Shown: positions 46,122-54,149 of the stretch, piece after piece
How the letters are laid out: each line of letters begins with the position of its first letter
Position numbering within the stretch: position 1 is the stretch's first letter
NCBI GenBank assembly: GCA_963835535.1
Contig: CAWIFL010000009.1
Coordinates: forward strand, 1-64,000
Length of the DNA: 64,000 bases
Direction: 5' to 3'
Origin: Fen-1245 sp963835535
Lineage (GTDB): Bacteria > Gemmatimonadota > Gemmatimonadetes > Gemmatimonadales > JACORV01
Made by a program: the position numbers and the translations under genes
Notes under the pieces: model-generated
What the model saw: only the letters and a program-made list of their open reading frames with translations
Databases searched by the model: none
What the model was told of the DNA's origin: nothing

Positions 46122-48008
46122 GTGCTGAAGTCGATCGCCCTCCGGCTGATGTCGAGCTTCCTGGTGATCATCGTGATCATCAGCGCGATCTTCAGCTATG
46201 TGGGGATCCGCTTCATCGAGACCCGGGTCGTCACCGAGGCCCAGAACCGGGTCGCGGAGTCGCTGATGGCGGCCGGGGAGATCTACGGGAGCGAGCTGCA
46301 CGGCGTTCAGCAGGTGACGCGGCTCACGGCCGACCGGATCTTCCTCAAGGACGCGCTCCGGAGCGGCCGAGCCGGGCAGGCGGCCGCCGTGCTGAGCGCC
46401 GTGCTGCGGCAGGAGCACCTCGACATCCTGGTGGTGACGGATGCGGCGGGCCGGGTCGTGTGGCGCCCGGGGAATCCGTCGCGCGTGGGGGATGAACGGA
46501 GCGCTGATCCGCTGCTCAGGGCCGCGCTGTACCGTCACGAGTCGGTGGCTGCGACGCAGCTCCTCTCCGTCGGTGACCTGCGCCAGGAGTGCCCCGGCCT
46601 CGTGGTGCGCGAGTTCGGCCCGGATTCGGCGGCGATGATGCTCGCCGCGGCCGCGCCGATCGTGGAGGCCGGCCACCTGCTCGGTGCGGTGTACGCCGCC
46701 GTTCTGCTCAACGGCCGCGCCGAGCTGGTGGACAGGATCAAGCACGGCGTGTTCGAGGACGCCCAGTATGAGAACCGGCCCGTCGGGGCCGCCACGCTGT
46801 TCCTCCATGATCTCCGGATCGCGACCAACGTCCTCAACCCCGAGGGCCAACGCGCGCTCGGCACGCGCGCCGAGGAGGACGTGTACCGGCAGGTGGTGCT
46901 GGAGAACCGCCGCTGGGTCGCCGGGACGCTCGCGGGCGGCGAGCGTTACATCGCCGCCTACCGTCCGCTCACGAGTATCACAGGCGAGAACGTCGGCATG
47001 CTAGGCGTGGGGCTCCTCGAGGCCCCGTACCTCGATCTGAAGCGGCGCTCGACGCTGTTGTTCCTCGCGATCACGCTGACAGGCACCGTGCTCACGATCG
47101 GCCTCTCGTACGGCCTGTCGCAGTGGCTGTCGGTGCCGCTCCGCGATCTGGTGGCGGCCGCGCACCGCCTGGCGCACGGCGACCTGAGCACGAAGGTCCC
47201 GAAGCCGGCGGTGACGGAGATCGCCGAGCTCGCCGAGAGCTTCAACTTCATGGCCGACGCCCTGCGCGCCCGGGACGAGAAGCTCCGCGAGTTCACCCGG
47301 CGCAAGATCATGGAGTCCGAGCGGCTGGCCGTCATCGGCCAACTGGCGGCGGGGGTGGCGCACGAGCTGAACAACCCGTTGCAGGGCATCGTGGCGTACT
47401 CGCATCTGCTCCGCGAGAAGCAGGGCAAGAACGGCGGCAACGGTTCGGACGCGTGGGTCGAGAAGATCGTGACTCAGGCCGACCGCTGCACGACGATCGT
47501 CCGCGGGCTGCTCGATTTCGCGCGGCCGAGGACGCCGGTCACCAAACCGACCGCGATCAAGGCCCTGGTCGAAGGGTGCGTGGCACTGGTGGAGGACCAG
47601 GCCCTGTTCCACAACATCGAGGTCGTCCGGCAGTTTGGCGCGGATGTGCCCGAGGTCGTGGTGGACCCGTCGCTGATGCAGCAGGTGTTCATGAATCTGA
47701 TCATCAACGCGGCGGAGGCCATGCCGGACGGTGGGCGGCTGCGGGTGACCACGCGGGTGGATCCAGCCGAGCAGATGGTCGAGGTGGAGGTCTCCGACAC
47801 CGGGCGCGGGATCGCCCAGGCGGATATGGACCGGATCTTCGATCCGTTCTTCACGACCAAGGCGGTGGGCCACGGCACCGGATTGGGCCTGGCCATCAGT
47901 TTCGGGATCGTGAAGGAGCACCACGGTACGATCTCGGTCGAGAGCGAGCCGGGGAAGGGAACCACCTTCAGCGTGCGACTCCCGCTCCGCGATCAGGCGG
48001 AGGGCTAG
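46122..48008 (+). CDS. Membrane sensor histidine kinase in the hydrogenase operon
   Basis: This 628-residue kinase has an N-terminal transmembrane helix (about 7-30) and an extracytoplasmic Cache-like sensor (about 31-305). A second helix (about 308-330) and HAMP follow, then HisKA with H414 in V-A-H-E-L-N-N-P-L-Q and a HATPase domain (G-x-G motifs in D-T-G-R-G-I and G-T-G-L-G-L). The GTG start at 46122 follows AAGGGG. It lies directly after the hydrogenase small subunit and 4 bp before the next regulator. The signal sensed is unknown; redox or H2 is a guess. Confidence 0.9.
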   Translation: MLKSIALRLMSSFLVIIVIISAIFSYVGIRFIETRVVTEAQNRVAESLMAAGEIYGSELHGVQQVTRLTADRIFLKDALRSGRAGQAAAVLSAVLRQEHLDILVVTDAAGRVVWRPGNPSRVGDERSADPLLRAALYRHESVAATQLLSVGDLRQECPGLVVREFGPDSAAMMLAAAAPIVEAGHLLGAVYAAVLLNGRAELVDRIKHGVFEDAQYENRPVGAATLFLHDLRIATNVLNPEGQRALGTRAEEDVYRQVVLENRRWVAGTLAGGERYIAAYRPLTSITGENVGMLGVGLLEAPYLDLKRRSTLLFLAITLTGTVLTIGLSYGLSQWLSVPLRDLVAAAHRLAHGDLSTKVPKPAVTEIAELAESFNFMADALRARDEKLREFTRRKIMESERLAVIGQLAAGVAHELNNPLQGIVAYSHLLREKQGKNGGNGSDAWVEKIVTQADRCTTIVRGLLDFARPRTPVTKPTAIKALVEGCVALVEDQALFHNIEVVRQFGADVPEVVVDPSLMQQVFMNLIINAAEAMPDGGRLRVTTRVDPAEQMVEVEVSDTGRGIAQADMDRIFDPFFTTKAVGHGTGLGLAISFGIVKEHHGTISVESEPGKGTTFSVRLPLRDQAEG

Positions 48009-48012
48009 GGCC

Positions 48013-49167
48013 ATGGAAGGGAACGCGCGGATCCTGGTCGTGGACGACGAGGAGATCGTGCTGGACTCGTGCACCGAGATCCTGCGCGGCGAGGGGTACC
48101 AGCTCGCCACCGCCGCGGACGGCGCGCGGGGCCTGGCGCTGGTGCGCGAGTTCCGGCCCGACGTGGTCGTGGTGGACCTCAAGATGCCTGGGCTGTCGGG
48201 CTTCGAGGTTCTGGAGCGTCTGCGCGATGCGGACCCCACGGTCGTGACAATCGTGATCACCGGCTACGCTACCGTCAGTTCGGCCGTGGACGCGATGAAG
48301 CGGGGCGCGTACGACTTTCTCCCGAAGCCGTTCACACCGGAGGAATTCCGGCTGATCATCAAGCGCGCCGTGGAGAAGCGGTCCCTGACCTTCGAGGCCA
48401 TGGCGCTGCGGCGCGAGCGCGACCTGCTCCGGGACCACTTCGCAGCGATCGTGTCGCACGAGCTGAAGGCGCCGCTGGCGGCCATCCAGCAGAACATCTT
48501 CGTGCTCGAGCGCGACGCAGCCGCGACGCCGGATCAGCGGGAGCGGCTGGCACGGGTGAAGGCCCGGATGGCGGACCTGATCCAGATGGTGGACACCTGG
48601 CGGCGTGGCGTCTCGATCGACATGGACGCCATCAAGGCGCGCCAGGCTCCCGTGTCGGTGCGGGGCCCGATCGACAAGGCGGTGGAGAGCGCGCTGGTGT
48701 ACGCCACGCGCAAGTCCGTGACCATCGACGTGGCGGTGCCCGAGCCGGCACCTCGGGTGCTCGGCGACCAGGGGACGCTGACCGAGGCGGTGGTCAACAT
48801 CCTTGGCAACGCCGTCAAGTTCTCCCGCGACGGCGGGCGAATCGAAGTGACGGCCGATGTACGGGATGGCGATGTCCGCATCGCGGTCGCCGACCACGGC
48901 GTGGGCATCGCGCCGGACGACCTGCCGCACGTGTTCGACGCCTTCTACACCCAGCCTGGCGTGGCCGGCGAGCGCGGCTCGGGGCTCGGCCTGGCCGTGA
49001 GCCGACGGATCGTCGAGGCGCACGGGGGGGCGATCACGGTCCAGAGCACGCCGGGCCAGGGAAGCACGTTCGTGATCACCCTGCCCGCGTTCGGCGATGA
49101 CGCACCCGGCGGGGAACGCGGGGAGACGGAACCTGTGGCAGCATCAGCAAAGGAAGGTCCCAGATGA
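48013..49167 (+). CDS. Hybrid response regulator-histidine kinase
   Basis: This 384-residue cytosolic protein has an N-terminal receiver (D11-D12, phospho-acceptor D55, K105) followed by a HisKA domain with H149 in V-S-H-E-L-K-A-P-L and a HATPase domain. A receiver ahead of a kinase suggests an intermediate in a multistep relay that is switched by the upstream kinase. Its end overlaps the start of a single-domain receiver gene. No DNA-binding domain is present. Confidence 0.88.
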   Translation: MEGNARILVVDDEEIVLDSCTEILRGEGYQLATAADGARGLALVREFRPDVVVVDLKMPGLSGFEVLERLRDADPTVVTIVITGYATVSSAVDAMKRGAYDFLPKPFTPEEFRLIIKRAVEKRSLTFEAMALRRERDLLRDHFAAIVSHELKAPLAAIQQNIFVLERDAAATPDQRERLARVKARMADLIQMVDTWRRGVSIDMDAIKARQAPVSVRGPIDKAVESALVYATRKSVTIDVAVPEPAPRVLGDQGTLTEAVVNILGNAVKFSRDGGRIEVTADVRDGDVRIAVADHGVGIAPDDLPHVFDAFYTQPGVAGERGSGLGLAVSRRIVEAHGGAITVQSTPGQGSTFVITLPAFGDDAPGGERGETEPVAASAKEGPR

Positions 49168-49586
49168 GCGAGCACAAGCGGCTGATGATCATCGACGACG
49201 ACCCCGATTTCGTCTCGGGGATACGCACCATTCTGGACGGCGCCGGCTATGAGACCGAGGTCGCCTACAACCCGAAGGACGGGTTCGCGGCGCTGAAGGC
49301 GCGGCCCCACGACCTGCTGCTCCTCGACATCATGATGGGGCGGGGAGCCGAGGGCGTCATGATGGCGCGCAAGCTCCGCAAGGACCCGACGCTCAAGGAC
49401 CTCCCGATCCTGATCATCACGGGGATCCGCGAGCAGATCGCGTTCATGTTCCCGGGCCAGGCGGTGCACCCGAATTTCGTGGCGCTGAACGAGCTGATCG
49501 AGAAGCCGGTGGAGCCGGACCTTCTGCTGGAACGGGTCCGGGCGCTGCTTCTGGCGGCCGAGTCGCGCGGCCAGCCGGTGTCCTGA
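49164..49586 (+). CDS. Single-domain response regulator
   Basis: This 140-residue receiver has D11-D12, D55 in L-L-L-L-D-I-M-M and the Lys in I-E-K-P-V. There is no output domain, so it probably docks on a partner protein, perhaps the hydrogenase-Hdr complex or a kinase. It follows the hybrid kinase by a 4-bp overlap and precedes hdrC by 22 bp, where a GGAGGGGGAGGG ribosome site is visible. Confidence 0.88.
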   Translation: MSEHKRLMIIDDDPDFVSGIRTILDGAGYETEVAYNPKDGFAALKARPHDLLLLDIMMGRGAEGVMMARKLRKDPTLKDLPILIITGIREQIAFMFPGQAVHPNFVALNELIEKPVEPDLLLERVRALLLAAESRGQPVS

Positions 49587-49608
49587 GGTCTGAGGAGGGG
49601 GAGGGCGT

Positions 49609-50172
49609 ATGTGGACGAAGCCCTCGTTCGCGGACGAGATCTCGAACGAGATGTACACGACGGGCACGCGCGGCCTGAACTGCTGCATTCAGTGCGCGAC
49701 CTGCTCCTCGGCCTGCCCGGCGGTCGAGTTCATGGATCACACGCCGCGCCGGCTCATCGGCATGATCAACGCCGGACTGCGGGACGACGTGCTGGCCAGC
49801 AACACGTTCTGGATCTGTGCCTCGTGCTACGCCTGCTCCGGGGTCTGCCCGAAGGGGATCAAGCCGTCGGAGCTGATGTACGTGCTGAAGCGGTACTCGA
49901 TCTGGAAGAACAAGTACCGCGACGATCTCGTGGGGCCCGAGTTCTCACGGCGGTTCGTCCGGACCATCATGCGCACAGGCAAGTCGTACGAGCCCGGGTA
50001 CGCCCCGGCATTCATCTTCGAGGGGGGCGTCAAGGGGATGCTTCGCGAGATGCAGTTCGGCATGAAGCTCCTGGCCAAGGGCCGGATGCCGCTCATGCCG
50101 TCCCGCGTGAAGCGGGTGGACAACTTCCGGGCGATGCTGAGCCGGATCGTGCCACTGGAAGGCATCGAATGA
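49609..50172 (+). CDS. hdrC: HdrC, heterodisulfide reductase iron-sulfur subunit
   Basis: This 187-residue HdrC has two [4Fe-4S] motifs (C26, C29, C32, C36 and C70, C73, C76, C80) and a basic C-terminal tail of about 70 residues. It carries electrons from HdrA to HdrB. It overlaps the hdrB start by 4 bp. Confidence 0.93.
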   Translation: MWTKPSFADEISNEMYTTGTRGLNCCIQCATCSSACPAVEFMDHTPRRLIGMINAGLRDDVLASNTFWICASCYACSGVCPKGIKPSELMYVLKRYSIWKNKYRDDLVGPEFSRRFVRTIMRTGKSYEPGYAPAFIFEGGVKGMLREMQFGMKLLAKGRMPLMPSRVKRVDNFRAMLSRIVPLEGIE

Positions 50173-51092
50173 AACGGTACGCGTACTTCCCCGGGTGCTC
50201 GGCGGAAACCGTGTCCGCGAGCTACCACCTCTCGACCATCGAGACGGGGGCCAAGCTCGGCGTGCAGTTCGAGGAGATCGAGGACTGGAACTGCTGCGGG
50301 GCCACGCCCTACTCCAACATCGACGAGCTGCTGGCGCACACGCTGTGCGCCCGCAACCTCGCCATCGCCGAGCGGACCGGCCTGGACGTGGTGGCACCGT
50401 GCAACGCGTGTTTCAAGAACCTCTACCACGCGAACCAGGATCTCCAGAAGGACGCCGACCTCGCGGAGCACATGAACTTCGCGCTCGAGGCCGACGGCCT
50501 GCGGTACGGCGGGACCATCGGCGTCCACCACCTCATCCACGTGTTCGTTCGGGACGTGGGTCTCGACGCGATCAAGCAGAAGGTGACGCATCCCCTCAAA
50601 GGCCTGAAGGTGGCGGCGTACTACGGCTGCCAGCTGGTGCGGCCCGACCGGGGTGACGGTTTCGACTCGACGGGTCCGCGGTATTTCGAAGATCTGGTGG
50701 CGGTCCTCGGGGCGAAGCCGGTGGCGTTCGCGCACCGGCTGCGGTGCTGCGGCGCCTCCCTGATGATCGGGCACCGGCATGCGGCCCTGGCGATGGTGCG
50801 CGAGCTGCTGCGCTGCGCCGCGCAGGCTCAGGCGGACGTCATCGCCACCACCTGCCCGCTGTGCCAGCTGAACCTGGAGTGCTACCAGCAGGACGTGAAC
50901 CGCGAGTTCGGAACCGCCTACGAGATCCCGGTGCTCTACTTCACGCAGCTGATGGGATTGGCGATGGGGATCAGCGCGAAGAAGCTGGGCATCGGCACCG
51001 AGCTGATCTCTCCGAAGGCAGTGCTGGAGTGTGTGGCGCGCAAGCCGGCCGCAGCCGCGCCGGCCCACAACGTGAAGGTGGGACAACCATGA
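50169..51092 (+). CDS. hdrB: HdrB, heterodisulfide reductase catalytic subunit
   Basis: This 307-residue HdrB has two complete CCG domains: C10, C42-C43, C78, C81 and C154, C193-C194, C229, C232. These hold the noncubane [4Fe-4S] clusters that split a disulfide in methanogens. Bacteria such as this one generally lack CoM-S-S-CoB, so the acceptor must be another thiol or a protein. It is followed by a 4-bp overlap with the hydrogenase large subunit. Confidence 0.94.
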   Translation: MKRYAYFPGCSAETVSASYHLSTIETGAKLGVQFEEIEDWNCCGATPYSNIDELLAHTLCARNLAIAERTGLDVVAPCNACFKNLYHANQDLQKDADLAEHMNFALEADGLRYGGTIGVHHLIHVFVRDVGLDAIKQKVTHPLKGLKVAAYYGCQLVRPDRGDGFDSTGPRYFEDLVAVLGAKPVAFAHRLRCCGASLMIGHRHAALAMVRELLRCAAQAQADVIATTCPLCQLNLECYQQDVNREFGTAYEIPVLYFTQLMGLAMGISAKKLGIGTELISPKAVLECVARKPAAAAPAHNVKVGQP

Positions 51093-52582
51093 CGCAGCCG
51101 ACGACACAGGCCGCCCCGGCGGGGCGCCGGATCAGCATCGATCCGATCACCCGCCTCGAGGGTCACGGCAAGATCGAGATCTTCCTCGACGCGAAGGGCG
51201 ACGTCAGCCGCGCCTTCATGCAGGTCCCGGAGCTGCGCGGGTTCGAGAAGTTCGCGCAGGGGCGGCTGGCCGAGGACATGCCCCAGATCACCTCGCGCAT
51301 CTGCGGCGTCTGCCCGACCGCGCACCACATGGCCGCGACCAAGGCGCTCGACGATCTGTACAAGGTCGAGCCGCCGCCCGCGGCGAAGGCGATCCGCGAG
51401 CTGGTCTACAACGCCTTCATGGCCGAAGACCACGCGCTGCACTTCTACTTCCTCGGCGGCCCGGACTTCGTGGTCGGCCCCATGGCGCCCGCGGCCGAGC
51501 GCAACATCCTGGGCGTGATCGCGAAGGTGGGCGTCGAGACCGGCAAGACCGTGATCGCGATGCGGCGCCGGCTGCGCGACCTGATCACCCTGGTCGGCGG
51601 CAAGACCATCCACCCGGTGCTGGGGCTCCCCGGCGGCGTCGCCAAGCCCATCACGCCGGAGCAGCAGAAGCAGTTCCAGACGCTGGCCGCCGACGCGGTC
51701 GGCTTCGCGCAGTTCACCCTCAAGGTGTTCGAGGACGTGGTCCTCAAGAACGCCGAGTACGTGAAGCTCATCACCTCGGACACCTTCACCCACCGGACCC
51801 ACTACATGGGGATGGTGGACGAGAAGGACCGGCCCAACTTCTACGACGGCAAGCTCAAGGTCGTCTCGCCCGAGGGCAAGGAGATCGCCAGGTTCGCCGG
51901 GCGGCAGTACCTCGACTTCATCGCCGAGCACGTGGAGCCGTGGAGTTACATGAAGTTCTGCTACCTCAAGCCGGTGGGGTGGAAGGGCTTCACGGAAGGC
52001 GCCGACAGCGGGATCTACGCGGTGGCGCCGCTGGCGCGGCTCAACGTCGCCTCGGGGATGGCGACGCCGCTGGCGCAGCAGGCGTACGAGAAGATGTACG
52101 AGGTCCTCGGCGGCAAGCCGGTGCATCACACGCTCGGCAACCACTGGGCGCGCGTCATCGAGCTGCTGTACGCGACCGAGCGGCTGCAGGAGATCGCCGC
52201 CGACCCGGTGCTGGTGGACCCCAACGTCCGCACCCTGCCGACGGCGACGCCTCAGGAAGGCATCGGTGTCGTGGAGGCGCCGCGCGGCACGCTGATCCAC
52301 CACTACCGGACGGACGAGCGCGGCGTGATCACGATGGCCAACCTCATCGTCGCGACGCAGGGAAACGCGGCGCGCATGGCGATGGGGGTGGAGAAGGCGG
52401 CCAAGGGACTGATCTCCGGCAAGGAGGTCTCCGACGGCCTGCTCAACATGGTCGAGATGGCCTTCCGCGCCTACGACCCCTGCCTGGGGTGCGCGACCCA
52501 CAGCCTCCTCGGCGAGATGCCGCTCGAGGTCGCCATTCGCGACGCGGACGGGCAGCTGATCCGCGTGGTGCGCCGACCCTAG
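51089..52582 (+). CDS. mvhA: [NiFe] hydrogenase large subunit (MvhA-like, group 3c)
   Basis: This 497-residue large subunit holds the NiFe active site: C72 and C75 in R-I-C-G-V-C-P-T-A-H-H, and C465 and C468 in D-P-C-L-G-C-A-T-H471. A 26-residue tail after H471 is removed by the maturation protease after nickel insertion. The motif set and the Hdr neighbours place it in the cofactor-coupled, cytosolic group 3c. The tail end is 28 bp before the protease gene. Confidence 0.95.
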   Translation: MTQPTTQAAPAGRRISIDPITRLEGHGKIEIFLDAKGDVSRAFMQVPELRGFEKFAQGRLAEDMPQITSRICGVCPTAHHMAATKALDDLYKVEPPPAAKAIRELVYNAFMAEDHALHFYFLGGPDFVVGPMAPAAERNILGVIAKVGVETGKTVIAMRRRLRDLITLVGGKTIHPVLGLPGGVAKPITPEQQKQFQTLAADAVGFAQFTLKVFEDVVLKNAEYVKLITSDTFTHRTHYMGMVDEKDRPNFYDGKLKVVSPEGKEIARFAGRQYLDFIAEHVEPWSYMKFCYLKPVGWKGFTEGADSGIYAVAPLARLNVASGMATPLAQQAYEKMYEVLGGKPVHHTLGNHWARVIELLYATERLQEIAADPVLVDPNVRTLPTATPQEGIGVVEAPRGTLIHHYRTDERGVITMANLIVATQGNAARMAMGVEKAAKGLISGKEVSDGLLNMVEMAFRAYDPCLGCATHSLLGEMPLEVAIRDADGQLIRVVRRP

Positions 52583-52610
52583 CGGGAAGGCACCGGAAGG
52601 AGGCGCACGC

Positions 52611-53126
52611 GTGACGGGGCTCCCCCAGCGGATCGTCGTCGTCGGACTGGGGAATCCGCTCCTCACCGACGACGCCGTCGGGCTCCGCGCCGCCGCCCTG
52701 CTGGCCGAGCGGCTGGCCGGGGCGCCCGTGGACGTGCTGCAGAGCTCCTGGGGCGGTCTGCGCTTCATCGACCTCCTCGCCGGGTACGAGCGCGCCATCA
52801 TCGTGGACGCGATCGAGTGGCGGCGCGGCCCGCCCGGCACCGTCTACCGCCTCACGCCCGACGCGGCCATCCCGACCATGCGGGCCGTCTCCTACCACGA
52901 CGTGAGCCTCGGCAACGCCCTGGCGCTGGGGCGCTCACTCGACATTCCGCTCCCGGTCGAAACCGTGTTTATCGCCGTGGAGGCCCAGGACACGCGCACC
53001 TTCGGGGAGAAGCTGACGCCGGCGGTCGAGGCGGCGCTCCCGGAGGTCGTAAGGCGCGTGGAGGCACAGCTTATGCAATGGAACCTCCAGTGGGGGGATT
53101 CATGCACGAAGCCAGCATTGCGCTGA
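52611..53126 (+). CDS. Hydrogenase maturation protease (HycI/HyaD-like)
   Basis: This 171-residue endopeptidase has V-G-L-G-N-P-L-L-T-D-D-A-V-G with the nickel-sensing Asp/Glu pattern and a later S-Y-H-D-V motif. It cuts the C-terminal tail of the large subunit encoded just upstream. The GTG at 52611 follows AAGGAGG by 8 bases. Its end overlaps hypA by 25 bp. Confidence 0.9.
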   Translation: MTGLPQRIVVVGLGNPLLTDDAVGLRAAALLAERLAGAPVDVLQSSWGGLRFIDLLAGYERAIIVDAIEWRRGPPGTVYRLTPDAAIPTMRAVSYHDVSLGNALALGRSLDIPLPVETVFIAVEAQDTRTFGEKLTPAVEAALPEVVRRVEAQLMQWNLQWGDSCTKPALR

Positions 53127-53470
53127 ACCTGATCGAGGCGGTCGAACAGCGTCTGGAGCAGCACCCGGGGCACGTGGAGGCGATCCACGTGCGTGTCGGA
53201 GAGCTGGCGGGCGTGTCCACCGAGGCCCTCGACTTCGCCTTCCAGTGCCTGTCCGCCGGCACGCCGCTGGCGGGCGCGCGGCTCGTCTTCGAGGTGATCC
53301 CGCTGACCATGACGTGCAGCGCCTGCGGCGGGACGAACCCGGTCGAGGACCTGGTGTTCCGCTGCCCGGCGTGCGGCTCGGAGAACACGCGCGTGTCCAC
53401 CGGGCGCGAGCTCGAGGTCCGTACGCTGGAGCTGTCCGAGGAACCCGAGGTGGCCCATGCATCAAATTGA
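53102..53470 (+). CDS. hypA: Hydrogenase nickel incorporation protein HypA
   Basis: This 122-residue HypA has the nickel-binding M-H-E start (His2) and a zinc site from two C-x2-C pairs, C-S-A-C and C-P-A-C. It delivers nickel with HypB. The stop overlaps hypB by 14 bp. Confidence 0.95.
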   Translation: MHEASIALNLIEAVEQRLEQHPGHVEAIHVRVGELAGVSTEALDFAFQCLSAGTPLAGARLVFEVIPLTMTCSACGGTNPVEDLVFRCPACGSENTRVSTGRELEVRTLELSEEPEVAHASN

Positions 53471-54149
53471 TGTCAAGGCGGGGCTGCTCGAGCCCAACGA
53501 TGCCATCGCACGGGAGAACCGCGAGTACCTCACGGCGCACGGGATCTACACCGTGGACATCATGAGCGCGCCCGGCTCGGGGAAGACGTCCCTGCTCGAG
53601 TGGATGATCCCCCTCCTCGCGGCACGGTACCGCCTGGCCGTGGTCGAGGGCGACATCGTGGGCAACGCGGACAAGGAGCGCCTCGACGGGTTCGGCATGC
53701 CGGTCTACCAGATCAACACGGGCGCGGCGTGCCATCTCGACGCGCACATGGTGCACCCGACCCTGCACCGCGTGGTCGAGGGAGGGACCGAGGTCCTGCT
53801 GATCGAGAACGTCGGCAACCTGGTGTGTCCCGCCGAGTTCGACCTCGGCGAGGACGACGTGGTCATGCTGCTGTCCGTCACCGAAGGGCACGACAAGCCG
53901 AAGAAGTACCCCCTGATGTTCCGGCGGGCGGCCCTGGTCGCGATCAACAAGGTGGATCTGCTGGACCGCACCAACTTCGACCTTCCGAGCGCGATCGCCG
54001 CCGCGCGCGACGTGCATCCCGGGATCGCGGTCCTGACGACCTCGTGCCGCACCGGCGAGGGGATCGACGACGTGGTCGCGTGGCTCGAGTGGCGCATCGC
54101 GGCCAAGCGGGCGGCGCTGCAGCATGAACCGGTGGGCGCTGCGCCGTGA
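53457..54149 (+). CDS. hypB: Hydrogenase nickel incorporation GTPase HypB
   Basis: This 230-residue SIMIBI GTPase has a P-loop S37-A-P-G-S-G-K-T44, I-E-N-V-G-N-L-V-C-P and N-K-V-D. It lacks a His-rich N-terminal nickel store, so nickel supply relies on HypA. It overlaps hypF by 4 bp. Confidence 0.95.
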   Translation: MHQIDVKAGLLEPNDAIARENREYLTAHGIYTVDIMSAPGSGKTSLLEWMIPLLAARYRLAVVEGDIVGNADKERLDGFGMPVYQINTGAACHLDAHMVHPTLHRVVEGGTEVLLIENVGNLVCPAEFDLGEDDVVMLLSVTEGHDKPKKYPLMFRRAALVAINKVDLLDRTNFDLPSAIAAARDVHPGIAVLTTSCRTGEGIDDVVAWLEWRIAAKRAALQHEPVGAAP

